Positions 49,591-62,740 of a stretch of DNA of 64,000 nucleotides are shown piece after piece. The position numbers were made by a program, and so were the translations under genes. Positions within the stretch are counted from its first letter, which is position 1; every line of letters starts with the position of its first letter. Origin of the DNA: Effrenium voratum (lineage: Eukaryota; Sar; Dinophyceae; Suessiales; Symbiodiniaceae); assembly GCA_963377175.1 (NCBI GenBank), contig CAUJNA010001013.1:1036872-1100871 (forward strand), in the 5' to 3' direction. A model generated the notes under the pieces. The model saw nothing but the letters and a program-made list of their open reading frames with translations, was not told the origin of the DNA and made no database searches.

Positions 49591-50914
49591 GTTGTGGCAA
49601 GTCCAAGTCCCACCCAGAGACCCAAGATTTTCACTAAAGAGGACTGCGGCGACTGGCTCCAGTGGGTGGGGGAGGGGGGGAGGATTGTTGAGGGTCCAAC
49701 ATAAAGCAGTCACAATCAACACCTACAGGGGTCACCCAAAGCCAAAACACAGGGTGGCCTCTTCATTGGTGGTACTGTCCTGACCCTTGGACCATCGATT
49801 TAATTGTGAACCAGAGGAAAAGCCCAGGGCCAAACTTAGCCGCATGTGATCATTACATGATCTCCCTATACATCTGCATCAGTTCATTTACGATATATAA
49901 TTCCAATACCTGAAAATTGGATTCCCACGTAAGTGACTCTTGATCATGGTGAGCTCATATTACCCTCAAGTGAGCTCGCCATTGGCAAATACATGAGTTT
50001 GTCTCACCAACGGGACAAATGGAAATGGAGATGGAGCCCCTCAACGAGGACCGGTTCCCTTCCGCAATAAGCACCGGCCCCATCATTTTACCCTCAAAGT
50101 CAGCCCTCGCATGAGCCTCGAGGTGCTGAAACATTGCCAACATGGGAAGGGGGCCCCTGAAAGCAGCTGGCTTGCTTTTGGTGTTTTCCATGTTTGGGCA
50201 TGTTTGGGCATGTACGCGTTATGACTGACCAGTTCTCTTGAAAACCAATCGGCCGGAATACCATCAATTCGGAAAAGGTGGTCAAACATGAGACTGCACA
50301 ACGAACGCCCAAGTACGGCTTTCAATGGTTGACTCTGTAACCTGCAAAAATATGGTGGGATGTCCCCGCCAAACCAACCCCGCTCGTTCGCTGCCTTTTT
50401 CAACCAAAAGGACATCCTATCAAACTCAATGTGTTGCCAGTTTCACAAGAAGTGATGAAACCATTTCTCCTGAACACGGCCTTTCCCCATGCAAGCCCTA
50501 GCCTGCCCAACCCCTGAACCCACCCACTCAAAGCTCCCGAAAGCGGCAGAAATCGGGGGCCTTGAGGGAAGCCATGGGTTTCGATATCTAAGTGCTTCCA
50601 GTTGCCTCTTTTGGGAACCATAGGATTTTGTACCTCTAGGCTTTGCCATGGATGTGTTGCCCTGGTTCACTACTACAGCGGCTTGCCTGGAAGCACTGGG
50701 TAAGTCTGTCTGAAGGGAGGGAGGGGTTGAGGCGTGGCGCAGCCTTTTTTGGTAGGGGAACTCCCTCCATTTGAAAAAAGTTCCCCCCTCCACACCAAAC
50801 AAAAAAGAAAGAACCCCCCCAAAACAGGGCAACACACAAGGCTGGGTTTCAACCAACGGGAGAGCACCGGAAAGCACCAAGAGATTTCAGAAGCTGTAGC
50901 TCACGCCTTGGACA

Positions 50915-51000
50915 GCGCGCCAGCATCACCACGAGCCACACCAGGAAGAAGGCGACTAGAAAAATTGCCAAATGCGCCTGCCAAATCGAGGGTACCAACG
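50915..51000 (-). CDS. Exon-like island with membrane helix
   Basis: The minus frame reads HLAIFLVAFFLVWLVVMLAR, a strong candidate membrane helix followed by Cys/Arg. It may belong with other minus-strand islands nearby. Confidence 0.3.
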
Positions 51001-51182
51001 TGGCATCGGGGCTTCTGGGCATCCAAATGCACATTTTTTGCAACTCACGACCCTGGACTCTTTCCCTTTAAAGGCCAAAAAGTCCTTCGAAAGCCATACA
51101 GAACAAGTCCCCAAGGAAGGGACCTTCATGGGTGAGCTCGTTTCATGCAGAAGAGCTCGTGTTATCCGCAAATCTCGCCATT

Positions 51183-51275
51183 AAGCTCGTGGCAATTGGC
51201 CAGGTGGCATGTACAACACCAGTTCCGCCAAAGTGATCCGGATACGCTCTTGCATGAACCACGCCCTAGCAGGGT
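51183..51275 (-). CDS. Exon-like island, possible C-terminal exon
   Basis: The minus frame reads WFMQERIRITLAELVLYMPP and ends at TAA (51183-51185). Family unknown. Confidence 0.33.
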
Positions 51276-51964
51276 TTATGAATCCTGGGTTCCAACCGTT
51301 GAGTGTTGTGCTTTTCGGCGTTCAAATCCTGCAAAGCCACCAATCGAAATGTCCAAGTCGCACCATGCGGGAAAACCGGGGAGGATAAGACATTCTTCAA
51401 GACTTTCCCTGGAACCTCCCCGGACCCTTCGAGAACTGTCGCATCCTCGTGACTTTAGCACTTGGGCACCCCAAAACCCAACCCGCTTCCTGAGATTCGC
51501 AAAAAACGAAAACTTGTTCCATGAACTGGTCTCGGGACGCAATCTAACTTTCAGGACTGGGGTCAAAAGTCACCTCCCAACAGCCCTGCCGGGAGAGGGT
51601 GGGGTGAAGGTCAATTTCATGTTGCTGTTTGTTTCCAGTGCCCACAGTGGAACAAATGGAGCATCAGTCAAACCCCCTCCCTCCTGAAAATAGCGATCTC
51701 CCAACTGTCTCCTGGACGTATCGGGGTCAGCTTTTGGGGCACTTTGAGCAGTGGGAACCCAAAACAAATCTGAAACCTTGATTTTCATTGAAAAGGGAAC
51801 CCCATCGTTGGGAAGCAAACCGCTGGACGCCCATGGTACAAGGTTTGCGGAGACGTCCCCTGGAAAGCAACCTATTCCCAGTAGTGATCGATTCGCATTA
51901 ACACCAGCAGGGAAAGCAACACCTATCCATTTCAGCGGATGGAAGTCGTCCCAGCCATCCACCC

Positions 51965-52055
51965 CAAGAATCCGGATGCGCCAGCAGAGGGATCACCAGC
52001 GCCGCTGTGAGATGCGCAAAGATCGAAAAGGCATAAGCCTTCAAGAGGCCCCGGC
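51965..52055 (-). CDS. Exon-like island with hydrophobic segment
   Basis: The minus frame reads LKAYAFSIFAHLTAALVIPL, a possible membrane helix; the plus frame is Arg/Lys-rich and also open. Strand uncertain. Confidence 0.25.
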
Positions 52056-52689
52056 CTCAGCGGTGAAGACCCCAAAGTCACACAAAACCTTCCAAGACGC
52101 AAACCAAAAGCATGCAGTATTTCCAACGGTTCACGCCGGAACCCTCCCGGAACACTAGCCCCACCTCCGAACCACTCCGAAGCTTATCTGGGCAGAGACC
52201 CCCTAGCTTTCAGCTGTTGGGCAAAAACAGCACAAAAGGCACCCAGCACAACCCCAACCCCAACAGACTCCCAACAGACCCGCCGCAAACACCCCAAATA
52301 CATCCAAGCACCTCCCAAAGGACCCTCAGCCCCTCCGAGCAAATTAAGGGCTCTCATCAGGGGGCCAAGGAATTGGATGGAACCTGCTTAGGGGTTCTGG
52401 TCGAAGGTTCTCTTAGAACCTTTCTGAGCAAGGGGATCCGATATTGTCTCTCAGAGCAACAGACAAACAAAGGTTCATGTGGTATAACAAAAAGGTCCTG
52501 GAAACGCAAAAAAGTGACCAGCGATCCCTGGGATCTTTCTTGGGAAAATGAACACCTATGACTGGATGCTGGTCCTCTAAGAGAGCCCTCTGCACCTCTC
52601 ACACTTTTGTTCGGCTTGGCATGCCTACAAAGCTGCCTATTTTGCGGGCACCGTTTGAGCTAAGTGGTTTCCCATCCCAAGCATCTTGG

Positions 52690-52752
52690 CCCCGCAAACC
52701 TTCCAATGGAGGCCCAAACCCCTTCAATGGAGGGTCCAATCATGCTTAGGGC
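52690..52752 (+). repeat. Dispersed repeat family 1
   Basis: About 60-80 bp with CCTTCAATGGAGGGTCCAAT and a preceding variant of the same phrase (CCTTCCAATGGAGG). Other copies: 57523-57605, 57785-57866, reverse strand 43783-43862, and partial copies at 55510-55540 and 35904-35925 (reverse). Copies often end in ATGATGCTTAGGG. Probably a short non-autonomous element. Confidence 0.6.
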
Positions 52753-54825
52753 AGACCTCCTTTTTGCTTCATTTTCGGAGGCGGCTTCTCTTTACCAAAA
52801 AGAACGAGTGGCCTGTTCTTTCCCATGGAAGTCCACTTGAGCCCGGTTTGGGGTTGGTCTCTTATCCTCAACCGAGCGGACAGCCTTTTGGCCAAGCGGC
52901 AAAGGGACTGACCTGGGCGGACCTCGGGCAAGCAGGATGTCGCTACGGTCAGCATATGGGTCTGTCCTTCTTGGGTAGCTGCTTAGGCTTGCTTGAAAGG
53001 GAAGCACAGGGCAAACCAGGATTCTCGGGGTCTCCAACTTTAAGACAAAACCACTATAGGATTCATGCGATGCTGCGTTTTAAACAGCCTGGAACGACAA
53101 CACTAAGTTTCTGTCCTTGCAGTAGTGCAAGATCGTGGGTTCTTGGTTTCCCGTACAACAAACCAAAAAGGATGTCTCAAGGGCTAAGAATAGGAATATG
53201 GGTTTGTCTCAAACCGAGGGAACCAGACATTCCTCTCCGTTGGGTTTCCCAGAACCAACCAGAGTTCCCAACATGGAGGACACTGCTATCATACATGAGT
53301 GATATGAGCCATGCCCAAATTTATTGTTCCTGATTGGAGAGAGGTCCCTGGCCGAGTTTTCAGGGTTCCCTCACAAGAGAAAGCGTGGAGTTCGTAAACA
53401 TGTGGGTGTGAATTTTGGTTGGTGACCCTCTGGTGGACATGGCTTTATGTCCACCAACCCTTTGGCAGGTATGCCTCACTACGTAGCAAACATAGCCATG
53501 TCCCTCCAAAAGTGGTCAGAATTCCACCATAAAATGCAATAAAACTCAACAAGGGGATCCATCTTCCGGGGTCAACATTGTACACTCCGGGATCTCTTCG
53601 CCTGAGACCAATCCACTGAAAAAACCTTTCGCCCAAGGCCCGTGCTCGCGCGTGGCGTCGCCGGCCCGTGCGTGTGAGCAGCAACAGCCTTGGTCTTGGT
53701 GGTTGATCTCATGCAACAAGAAAACCCGTGAGGGATGCATCCAATTCCACCCTGCTGTGCAAGGGCTTCCATGAAATCAGTCTTGCTTTTCTTGGCCGCC
53801 CAGGTTCATCTTTTTCAAGGGACGAGAACAGCGATCCAATTTGTGCATGCAGGTTAAGTTCCTCACCCTCGCAGGTGGGTGACACGAAAGAAGACCAGGT
53901 ATCAGCTTTGTAGAAGGTCCTGTAAAGGTCCTTTACGAAGATTCATTGTGTATCAGCTTTTTCTGGGTTTGACCACTGCGTTCAACGAGCAAGGTTTCAA
54001 CCCGCCATTTTCCAGTTCAATTGACAACTTGCTAAAAATGGATGTGGATATGCTCGCCCATGTTCCAGCCAAGTACCAACATAGTGGGTCTGGAAATGAG
54101 AACAACCAAGCCCAACAGCGACAGCCACGTTTACTGTAGACAATCTTGAGACTGGTGGGGCAAGTTCGCAAACATGTTCGGAGTCGGGAGGGGAGGTTCA
54201 CAAAAATAAATTTGGTGTCCTCGGTGAAATCAACAATGGTACTACTTACCACGGAACTTTGTTTAAAGCATATTTCCAAGTCAACGAACTCGGACACTTG
54301 GGATTTGCTGTCAGAGTGTCCTTTGCAAGCGATTCGAACCTGTTTTATTGAAACCCCGACAGTAATTAGTGGGGACTCTTAGTGACCTTATTTAGGAGCC
54401 ATTCAAGTCCAAGGGTCATGATTTTCCCTTGGCCCCCCCTTGCGAGAGGCTCCCAATTGGATTTGGGGTTCCCTGAGATGAGTGGCCGCCCACATTTTAT
54501 CTCAAATCCCAAGAACAAGAAACTAAAGCAAACAGATTGAAAGGTGCCTGGTCCATTTTGCGTACCCGGGTCCCGGCCTGTCTTTCAGCGTCCACAAAAA
54601 ACTGTTTCAATTGGCCCAAGTTGATGTTCAAAACATCCCGAAGTATAGGGAGGCCTGTTCAAAGGCACCTTGAGTAGTGCCCCCTTTTTCTTAGGGTACC
54701 GTTTTGGAGGTTGCTGTTGACCAAAAAGGAAACCAGGCGGAAACGGCTCCCCGCACCCTTGTGGGTGCCATGGACAGGGGAGGGTACGTGCTACAAAGGG
54801 GGGCCATAGGAATGAGCTTTCGAGA

Positions 54826-55018
54826 TACAAGCTATTAGCTAATGGATAAGTTAGTGGACAATCATGCTTGTACTAAACGTAAGTTAATGGAAAGAAGGCT
54901 GTGATATAGGTAAATGGGAAACAGTAATTCGACATGACATAATGTATATGAGTTATAAGGCAAGTCAAACAAAGTGGTGGATATCAACTGATGGACAATA
55001 GTCGGTGGATAAGATGTT
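54826..55018 (+). repeat. Left copy of a diverged 190-bp direct repeat
   Basis: Resembles 55815-56010 in order and wording: AAGCTATTAGCTAATGGATAA, CATGCTTGTACT, TGATATAGGTAA, CTGATGGA, GGTGGAT. AT-rich, no ORF. The two copies are about 1 kb apart and enclose an exon-like island. Confidence 0.5.
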
Positions 55019-55576
55019 GAAAGGACATCTGCAAGTTCTTGAATTCCGAAACCTGAGCTTGTTTTACTCGATCGACAAGTCAAGGAGTCAAGGACATCAC
55101 AGTGAGCTTGTTTTCCCAGAGCGAGCTCACCGTCACATCAGCAGAAATGCATCCTCGCGGGGGCAAGCCATCCAACGGCATGTTCCGCCTCGAGCCCCAT
55201 CTGTTCAGGGTGGGTCATGTGCCCTTGCTGCGTCGTCAGACATGTATCTGTTTGAACAACTTGAAAGGAAACAGTGGCAGAGGCAAGCCTTCTGTCTAGC
55301 AAAAACAATCCAAGAGCATAGCGTGGACCCACACAAGGCATCATGACAGGTTATGATCCAAGGATGTTAGAGGGATGTTTAAGTCTGGTCCAAATCTAAT
55401 CGTCCTGATGTAAACTGAGTTTCAATCAGAATCTCAGGAAAGAAGACACTTTTGAAGACCAAGCAGCGCAGTAATTGGTTACCTTGCGCCAAACTATCGC
55501 ATGGAGGTCCTGACCCCAAGGGTCCAATGATGCTGAGGGATAGGAAGAGGCTCCAAAAAGCCAGCCCAGCTAAATC

Positions 55577-55680
55577 ATGCGAGCAGCGGCGAGAGCAGCG
55601 CCGAGCCGAAGATCCCCCCGAGGCCCATCAGCAATAGATGCTCCGCCAGGTGCATCTCGGAACCGATGCAACGGGGGTTT
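55577..55680 (-). CDS. Exon-like island with hydrophobic segment
   Basis: The minus frame reads MHLAEHLLLMGLGGIFGSAL, a possible membrane helix. GC-rich, between the two diverged direct repeats. Family unknown. Confidence 0.33.
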
Positions 55681-55814
55681 GCAAAATCCAACCTTCCAAG
55701 AAGCCAGTGAACGGGAATTCTACAAACAATTTGCCAAACCAGTACAAACAAGGGTTGGGCTGACTTCCTGTACATTGCCCTGTTCCAAGGCAGAATGTAA
55801 AATGACAGGTTTCC

Positions 55815-56010
55815 AGACATAAGCCAGTGGATAATTCGCGTATAACCATGCTTACTGAATATGAGTTATTGGAAGAAGGTTTTGATATAGGTAACTGGGT
55901 CAAAGTTGATCGACCTGACGTAAGGTATATAAAAGCAAGTTATATAGTTTAATGGAGACAAACTGATGGAATAGTTGGTGGATCATTTTAGTGGTAAGCT
56001 GTTGGATAAA
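55815..56010 (+). repeat. Right copy of the diverged 190-bp direct repeat
   Basis: Partner of 54826-55018; shares GATATAGGTAA, GAGTTAT, CTGATGGAATAGT and GGTGGAT. Divergence is high, so the duplication is old or both are copies of a dispersed family. Confidence 0.5.
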
Positions 56011-57304
56011 GCCTAATCCATGTAACTTCACGGATATGGGCTAATGGGCATGTCTATGGCAATGGATGAACATAATATTAGGAATGTATCATATGCCTAA
56101 GTTGATGGATAGCCTCCCACCATCCCCAACTTCCTTGACTTTCCAACTCTCTACAAATTGAGAGGTGTCCCTCAACAATCAAGCAAGTAGAGTGCACACA
56201 TATGAGTTTAATCGAAACACGCGAATACAGGAGCAAGGCCTCAAATCCAAATGCCTCGGGCTGGGAAAAGCACCGCCTTAAAATACGCGGGGCTGGAAAA
56301 CGCGCGGGGTTCAGCCCCCGTCCTCATACATCCACATGTTGTCTCTTCTCCAAACGGGACGTTTCACCTGTTCAGGTGGTTGGCTTGCTAATTTGGTTTC
56401 CCCTTAAAACGCCTTAAAGCTTAAGACTTAACCCCATCCGAAAAAGCGAACCTCCATTTTGAGAAACACCCCTGTGTGAGGAAGGAACTATGCCTTCATT
56501 GGGGTACCCGTGGTGGGGATGTCTCAGCAAACCGCCTGCAACTAAAGGACCTGCCTGGGTACTTGGGTTACTCTTCCCCCCGAGCGAAGCGTCTATCCTT
56601 TGCAGGAATGGAAAAGCCATGTCTAAAAGGTCTGAGGGGCTAAGGCTACAACAACCAGCCATGGATATGTTTGGCCTTGGATTTCCATAGCTGGCAGATT
56701 AGGTTGGGTATCCCACAACGTAACCACCAGAAACCGATAGGCGTACCCAAAAACTGATTCGGCTGAGGGTTGCCTGGATCGAAAAGGCTTGGTTTGGGGT
56801 GTCTTTAGGGTGGGTGTGGGGTGGGTGTAGATTCTTCGAGTTCTAGAATATGGGAGGCTCGTCTTTCTGAGTTTGAACCTTTTTTTGGTCGGCTTTAAAG
56901 GGAAACCTAAAGGAATCCATCGTTTTGGGGGGTCCCTAAAAAAGCACGACCCTATTTGCCCGAAACCTGAACCAAGGCATCCACGTGTACATGATCAGCT
57001 TGTTTTGCCACATGGGCAGCTCAGGTGGAGCATCGAAAAGGCCATGCTTCCGTGCTTGAAGGCAACCGCGCCCGACCTTCAGACCCCCGCCAAGTGGATT
57101 GATTCAGCCCCTTGTTTGAACCATGGTGTCTAAACCACACTTGTCTCAGTTCCCTGAAGGACCTAGAACTACAAGGTTAACTTGTTCAAAACCTTGACTA
57201 AAGGGATCTTGCCCGACCCAATTTGCAGGACGCCTCCATGTGAACCCCCCAAGAAAACAAGTGTCGATCTAAGGGGTTGAAAGCTGGTCCTCTGCCCCCA
57301 CTTC

Positions 57305-57420
57305 GATCGATCCGCGCCTCGGTGGACAAGCCCACAGCCTCGCGGAGCACTGGCACCACGGCGAGGCAGGAGAGGGTCACCAGCAACACCCAGGCGAACA
57401 GCGCGAACCTCGCTCCGACT
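57305..57420 (-). CDS. Exon-like island with membrane helix
   Basis: The minus frame reads ARFALFAWVLLVTLSCLAVV and then PVLREAVGLSTEARID: one membrane helix and a short polar tail. It resembles 63112-63205 in layout and in the FAWV motif. Confidence 0.38.
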
Positions 57421-57866
57421 CCGTTTTGGATCGGTTTGGGTTGTCAGGAAACCCCAGTGCCCTTTTGCCCTTTGGTGGGGGGTGGGGCGCTTTAAAATCC
57501 ACCCTAAGCATCGAACGGGCCCTCAAAAAGGCCGCAAGTCCTTTTTGAGGCCCAAGACCTTCCAATGAGGTAGCCCCTTCAACGGCAAGTCCAATGATGC
57601 TTTGGCTAACAGGGTTCCCTAAGTTCCCGAAAGTAACCATCCCACCACCAAAAGAAAGCTCACTTCGAAGTGGCAAAACAGAATGGGGTTGGGATTGGTT
57701 GAGTGTTGGGATTCACATGGTTTAGGGTTCCCCAAATAATCGGCTTTGGTCTTCCTTACCACTCCCAAATCTTGGGCCCTGAACAAGGCCCTTTTTGAGG
57801 TCCAACACCTTCTAATGGAGGTCCTAACTACCCTTCAATGGAGGGTCCAATGATGCTTAGGGAACC

Positions 57867-60099
57867 AGATATGCCGCGCCCCAACAAAAAGGGGCGGGAC
57901 TCTTGTTAGTTTGTTGATCCTGCTGAACGTCAAAATGCATGGCTGTTGTTGCCCAATATATATATATATATATATATTGGGCCTCAAGCTGCCAGGCGTT
58001 GAGACCCCCAAACCCCTCCGGGTGTCTAATGGAGGGTCTGGGTCTTCCATTTAAGCCCCAGGAGCGTCTGGGTACTGTAGTTGATATTCAAGGAAAGCCC
58101 TCTCCATTCTAGGAATCCTGCAGGGGATTTAGGCGGTGTTGAGCTAAAGGTAGGTCTGGGGATTAGGGCAGGTTTGCAAAATTGGATTCATGGCCTTAAA
58201 GGGTGACAGTTTGCTTCTGGTGCCTTTAAGCAACGGCGTCTTGCCTTTGTTGGCAGGAATCACCCTCCAGAATGTGTCATTTCTACATGTTGATGATTTA
58301 TGTCCATTCTTGTCCAGCCTTTGGCATTCTGGAGGTAGACACGGTTCAAGCTAGTGTAGGGTGTAACCAGGGTGTTCGGATGGATTCAGAGCGGGTTTCG
58401 GGTTGGTGTTAATTAGGTTGGGCTTAGATTTGAGTGTGCTATTATATACAACGGAAACGTCCAAACTGTTTGTTTGCCAAGGCCAGGAACGCAAGGCGGT
58501 TTTGACCTGAAAGGGAAAGGACCCCTTGACTACACACCAATTTGGCAACAACAGGTGGGCACATTAGTACAATTGACAAACTGGAAATTAGGATGATTTT
58601 GGGAAATGAGTTGCTGTGAAGCTCTTTTTGTTCCCAGGTGAGCATCACTTGCGCAGAACCATGTGGGATCCTTTTGAGGATTGTTTCAGAGGGAAGCCAG
58701 AAGAATACCGAAGCCCATTTTGGGTGCTCCTTTTTCCTACTTCAAGACCAACCCATGTAGTAACCAGAAAGCCCTACTTAATCGTGGTTCTCAAAATAGG
58801 CGCTGTGAGAACCCGAGTTGTTGCAAAACAACCATTCACATGGGGACGCTTTGGTGGACATCCTGTGGGGGGTGCATGTCCAACTACCAGGTGTGAGGCA
58901 TTTCCTTATGCGAAATGGGACTGTCTCGAATAAGGGACCCGTTCCAAAAAAAAACACGACACACACGACACACACAGACACACATCGGCATTTGGATACC
59001 ACTAGTTGAAACGCTTGAGTCCCTAGTTTGGGTGCGGGTTGGTCGGGTCCTGTTCAATGATGGGTGGCTCGGGCAAGTTACAAGAGTTTGGAAAATGCTA
59101 ACTCACTTTCCCAACAGATCGAGATATACAAGGTGATCACCTTTTGGGACTTCTCCTAAATGGTTGCCAAAAGGGAGTTTTGAACAACTGAGGTGAGGTG
59201 ATCTGCCAAATGCCATTTGCCAGATTTACCCAGACCTGCAGCCATGGGCTTTTAAAACGCCACCCTTGTTTTGGTAGATGTGAAAGGGGGGAAGGGAACC
59301 CTACAGAAACGGTGCAAAAAAACACACATGCCCCTCTGAAGGTCTGGGCCTGTATTTCCTATTCAACCATCACCCCACCAAATGGACACTCACTTCAAAT
59401 TGGCCCAGAAGGTGATGTTCAAAAAACCCTCGGCTCAAAACCTTGGAGGCCGTTTAGCTGCCTTTCGGTGGAAAAGGTTCCTAAGGTTACAAGCCCCACA
59501 CCAGGAATACATTCTCATTCTGAAGCCAGCCTATGAAAATCGACCTTTCAAATTGAATCGAACCTTTTTTGTCTTGTCCAAAGGATGCGGAAATGACAGT
59601 TTAACTTTCTGGAACCCGGACAACCCAAAGGTCGGCTTTGGGCAACTGAGTGATTGGGCAGGCATAACAGAAACTCTTCGAACCACAAAGAGACATAAGG
59701 GTATATTGTCTACGGGGGTTGACGCTAATTCAAAGGGAACTTCAAGGACAAGCGAGGCGTGTCGTTTTAGCGCAACTTGATTTGGGTCTCTTTCTTTGGG
59801 GACCCCCAACTTCGTACTGTGAACCCCGGATGTATAAACCCCTGATTGATTTTGAATGGGGTGTCCCCTTGTAGTGGTTGGATTCAGACCACTTTGGGAG
59901 GGAACGCCACATTTTTGATAGGATTGGATTATTAATCTGGGGTTCCCATTAGGTGTCTGATTGGCAAAATCCTTCAGTTGGCGGTGGTTTCTCCCATTTT
60001 GTCACCCTTCAGTTCATGGAGGGTACCTTTGTTGAGGGAACCAACATGAAACCACCGTTTTGGGGGGCCCCCCATTCTGACGCGTTTTGTGAGATGGGT
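57867..60099. other. Non-coding stretch
   Basis: Contains the TA microsatellite at 57956-57976 and a CACACGACA-type simple repeat at 58960-58985. No exon-like island that I can support. Confidence 0.4.
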
Positions 60100-60180
60100 C
60101 CCTTTGCGCCTCCAGGGCAGGCGCCGCAGCTCCGACGCCAGCGGAGAGAGACGCAGCTTCACCTGTCGTGAGGCTCGCTC
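60100..60180 (-). CDS. Exon-like island
   Basis: The minus frame reads RQVKLRLSPLASELRRLPWR. About 25 codons, GC-rich. Family unknown. Confidence 0.27.
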
Positions 60181-60519
60181 TGGGCTGGGTTTTGGTTTCC
60201 CAACCGAAAACCTTCTTTGGGACCCGTGCCCTATGACTCATGTATCTCAGAAACCCTCAGCCAGGCCAGGAAAGTGATCTTGCTGTCTTGCTGGCCTTTT
60301 TGGTGGGTGTTTCGATACCCAATTGCCGTGGGAATTTCGGCTGGTTTCTGAGACTGTCCTTCTTTTCCTTATGTCCTCATTGATTGGTCTCATCTGTGCA
60401 ATTCCCGGCAGTGACTTGTTGCCTACTAAATAGGGGGTTCCTATGGTTTCCCAGGGTTGCTTTCGGGTTTTAGGGTTTCTTCGGGCCTACGGATTCTTGG
60501 GGTTACCCCGTTCTTAGCT

Positions 60520-61200
60520 ACTTGGCTGTACATGCCTGGTGCGGACATGCCGCACGGCATATTCAGGAATACACGCAACATATGCAAGTTGCAAGTCAGG
60601 GCAAACACAGCGATACAAAGCCCACTGTGATAAACTACTTGCAAAGGCGTGCAAGCACTGCGGAGACTGCCGGGGCTGCTGGCATGTGCGTGATGCTGTT
60701 GCTGTGATTGCAAACTGGCTTTGTTGAACATGCAAAGGCGCGGCGGTTGCCGCGTGCTGTTCACACTGCACTCCCCTTTTGTCAGGGAAGGTTTGAGGGC
60801 AAAAGGGTCGCCAGAGCCGACCCCGCAAAGGGGGTAAACCCTCATGCAACAAAACACAGGCTGCAAAATCGATGCGGCGAGCTCGAGCCGCAGCCTGTGC
60901 GGGTTGCATGCAGTACTGCTGTGAAAAGGGTGCATGGTGATGGCAATGTTCTGTTCTACGCACAAACCAATCAGGCTGCCACCACAATGGTGCAAACAAG
61001 ACAGGGTCAGTGCACCAAATGGGGGAGCACTTGCAATGGCGTGCAAAGCACCGCGGGGCATGCCCGGGTGCAGCATGCAAAATTGCAGCGCCGTGCCAGC
61101 AAAACGGGAAAAATGAAACACGTAACTGTGCGGAGGACTCCACCCAGTGTAGGGAGGAGTTGTTGGCCAAGCGGAGCCATCAGGCATGCAGGGCAGAACA
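60520..61200. other. Stop-poor, TGCA-rich patch
   Basis: About 680 bp with unusually many TGCA, GCATGC and GCAAA words and few TA steps; as a result two minus frames (218-248 codons) and one plus frame (225 codons) are open together. The encoded proteins are Cys/His/Ala-rich without recognisable motifs. Composition rather than coding probably explains the open frames; origin unknown. Confidence 0.45.
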
Positions 61201-62529
61201 AGGGAACGAACTCACGCCAGGAAATTGAACATCCAAATACCCACGGGCAACCAGGATTTTCTGTAGAATTTCCTGGTTTCTTAGCCTTTATTTTGAGTCA
61301 TGACCCATTTTTCTGTCAGGTCAGAGGGAGACCCCAGGAACATGTCAACCCAAAGACCACATCACCCCAAGGAAACTCACGTTAAAGGGATCCCAAGGTG
61401 ATATTTAAAGCCATCGAGGAATCCTAGGTTTCGATTGATATTCGACAATGATTTCCCTCAGGTCAGGGTCCATGGGCGGGTACCCGATTTTCCTTGGAGG
61501 TAGCGGCTTGGCAGTAGCCATCTTGGATTGGCCAGGTTGCGGCAGGAGCAAACGTGGCACTGAGAAACTCGGGTGGCTGCATAGGTGTCTGTCTTTAAAT
61601 CGGGGACCCGCAAAATGGTGGGTTCCATTTGTCTTCTTTTAAGATGATCTCAAACAAGGTACCTAGAAAAAAACGCCCATATATGCCCAGGTTCTGCTTC
61701 AACTTTGGGTCAACCACCCTGGCTGCCAACCCCTGTTTAAACAAGCCAAAGAGAAACCAAACGCAGGAGTAGGTTGCAAGCCAGACAAAGCCTATAAACT
61801 GGCACCAAAAAAAAACGCAAGGAGCCATGCAGAAGCCAAACAGGAACCAGATGTACAGCGGAGCAGACCATAACAACGTCATATGATATGGGTAAGAAAG
61901 AAGGCCAGGTGTAGCCCTCAAATCAACTTCAGGCGACGACCACTACCCCTGTTTTACTAATCCAAGCAAGGGTCGGCAAATACAAATTGCCAAACCAAAC
62001 GGACGAAAAAACAACAATGGCACTGTGCGCCAGTTGCCCAGTGACATTGTAAACACAGCGAGCCTTTTTTGATCCTTTTGGGACACCCACCAAACAAAAT
62101 GGTAAAACAAATGCCACTGAACAACAGGGGAACGTTCTCCCATCCCGGCGAGGCAATTGCCTTGCTGCAGTAGAGGCAATGCCAAAGATTTACCTGAGTG
62201 TCAACATCGACTTTGGCCTGGATTCCGCAGTATTACTCAGTTCCTGAGTGGGTGTTTCCCGGTAAAATCATGAAGACTCCACAAACATGAAGTCCACCGG
62301 CTCAAGTGAAAGTGAAATTATCAAACATGCTTATGCAAGGCGCTCACCATCCTCGCCAACCAAATCCTGTGAGCTGCAGGTGATATAGTCGCAACACGTG
62401 CCAAGCAAGAAACTCTTTAGCAGAATGGGGCGTTCAACCCTCCATCCAGACAAAGTAAGTGTGCATTTTAAGTGTAAATTGAGAGAGGTACCACCCCCAA
62501 AACAAACATAGAACCTGCACAAGGAACAC

Positions 62530-62740
62530 TTTCAGGAGCCCAGGTGCCAAATGCGGATCGCCTCACATGGGGATTCGTCGTTCATTGAAGAGGACCCTGC
62601 TGCCTCAAACACTTTCTCGATCAGTTGGGGCACGCCGGCACACTCCCGGAACCCGCTTTACTACTCAGTCTCCCACATTCGCGGGAGCGGCCGCAACAAA
62701 AAACATCACCCCATCAGACCACACCTTCTGACTTTGGCGG
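62530..62740 (+). CDS. Exon-like island
   Basis: The plus frame reads MRIASHGDSSFIEEDPAASN then WGTPAHSRNPLYYSVSHIRG. Protein-like for about 60 codons before a G run. The island is bounded by non-coding sequence; family unknown. Confidence 0.35.

Noticed and set aside
60441..61187. 248-codon minus frame as a real protein
   Set aside because: Two other frames are equally open over the same patch; explained by lack of TA steps.
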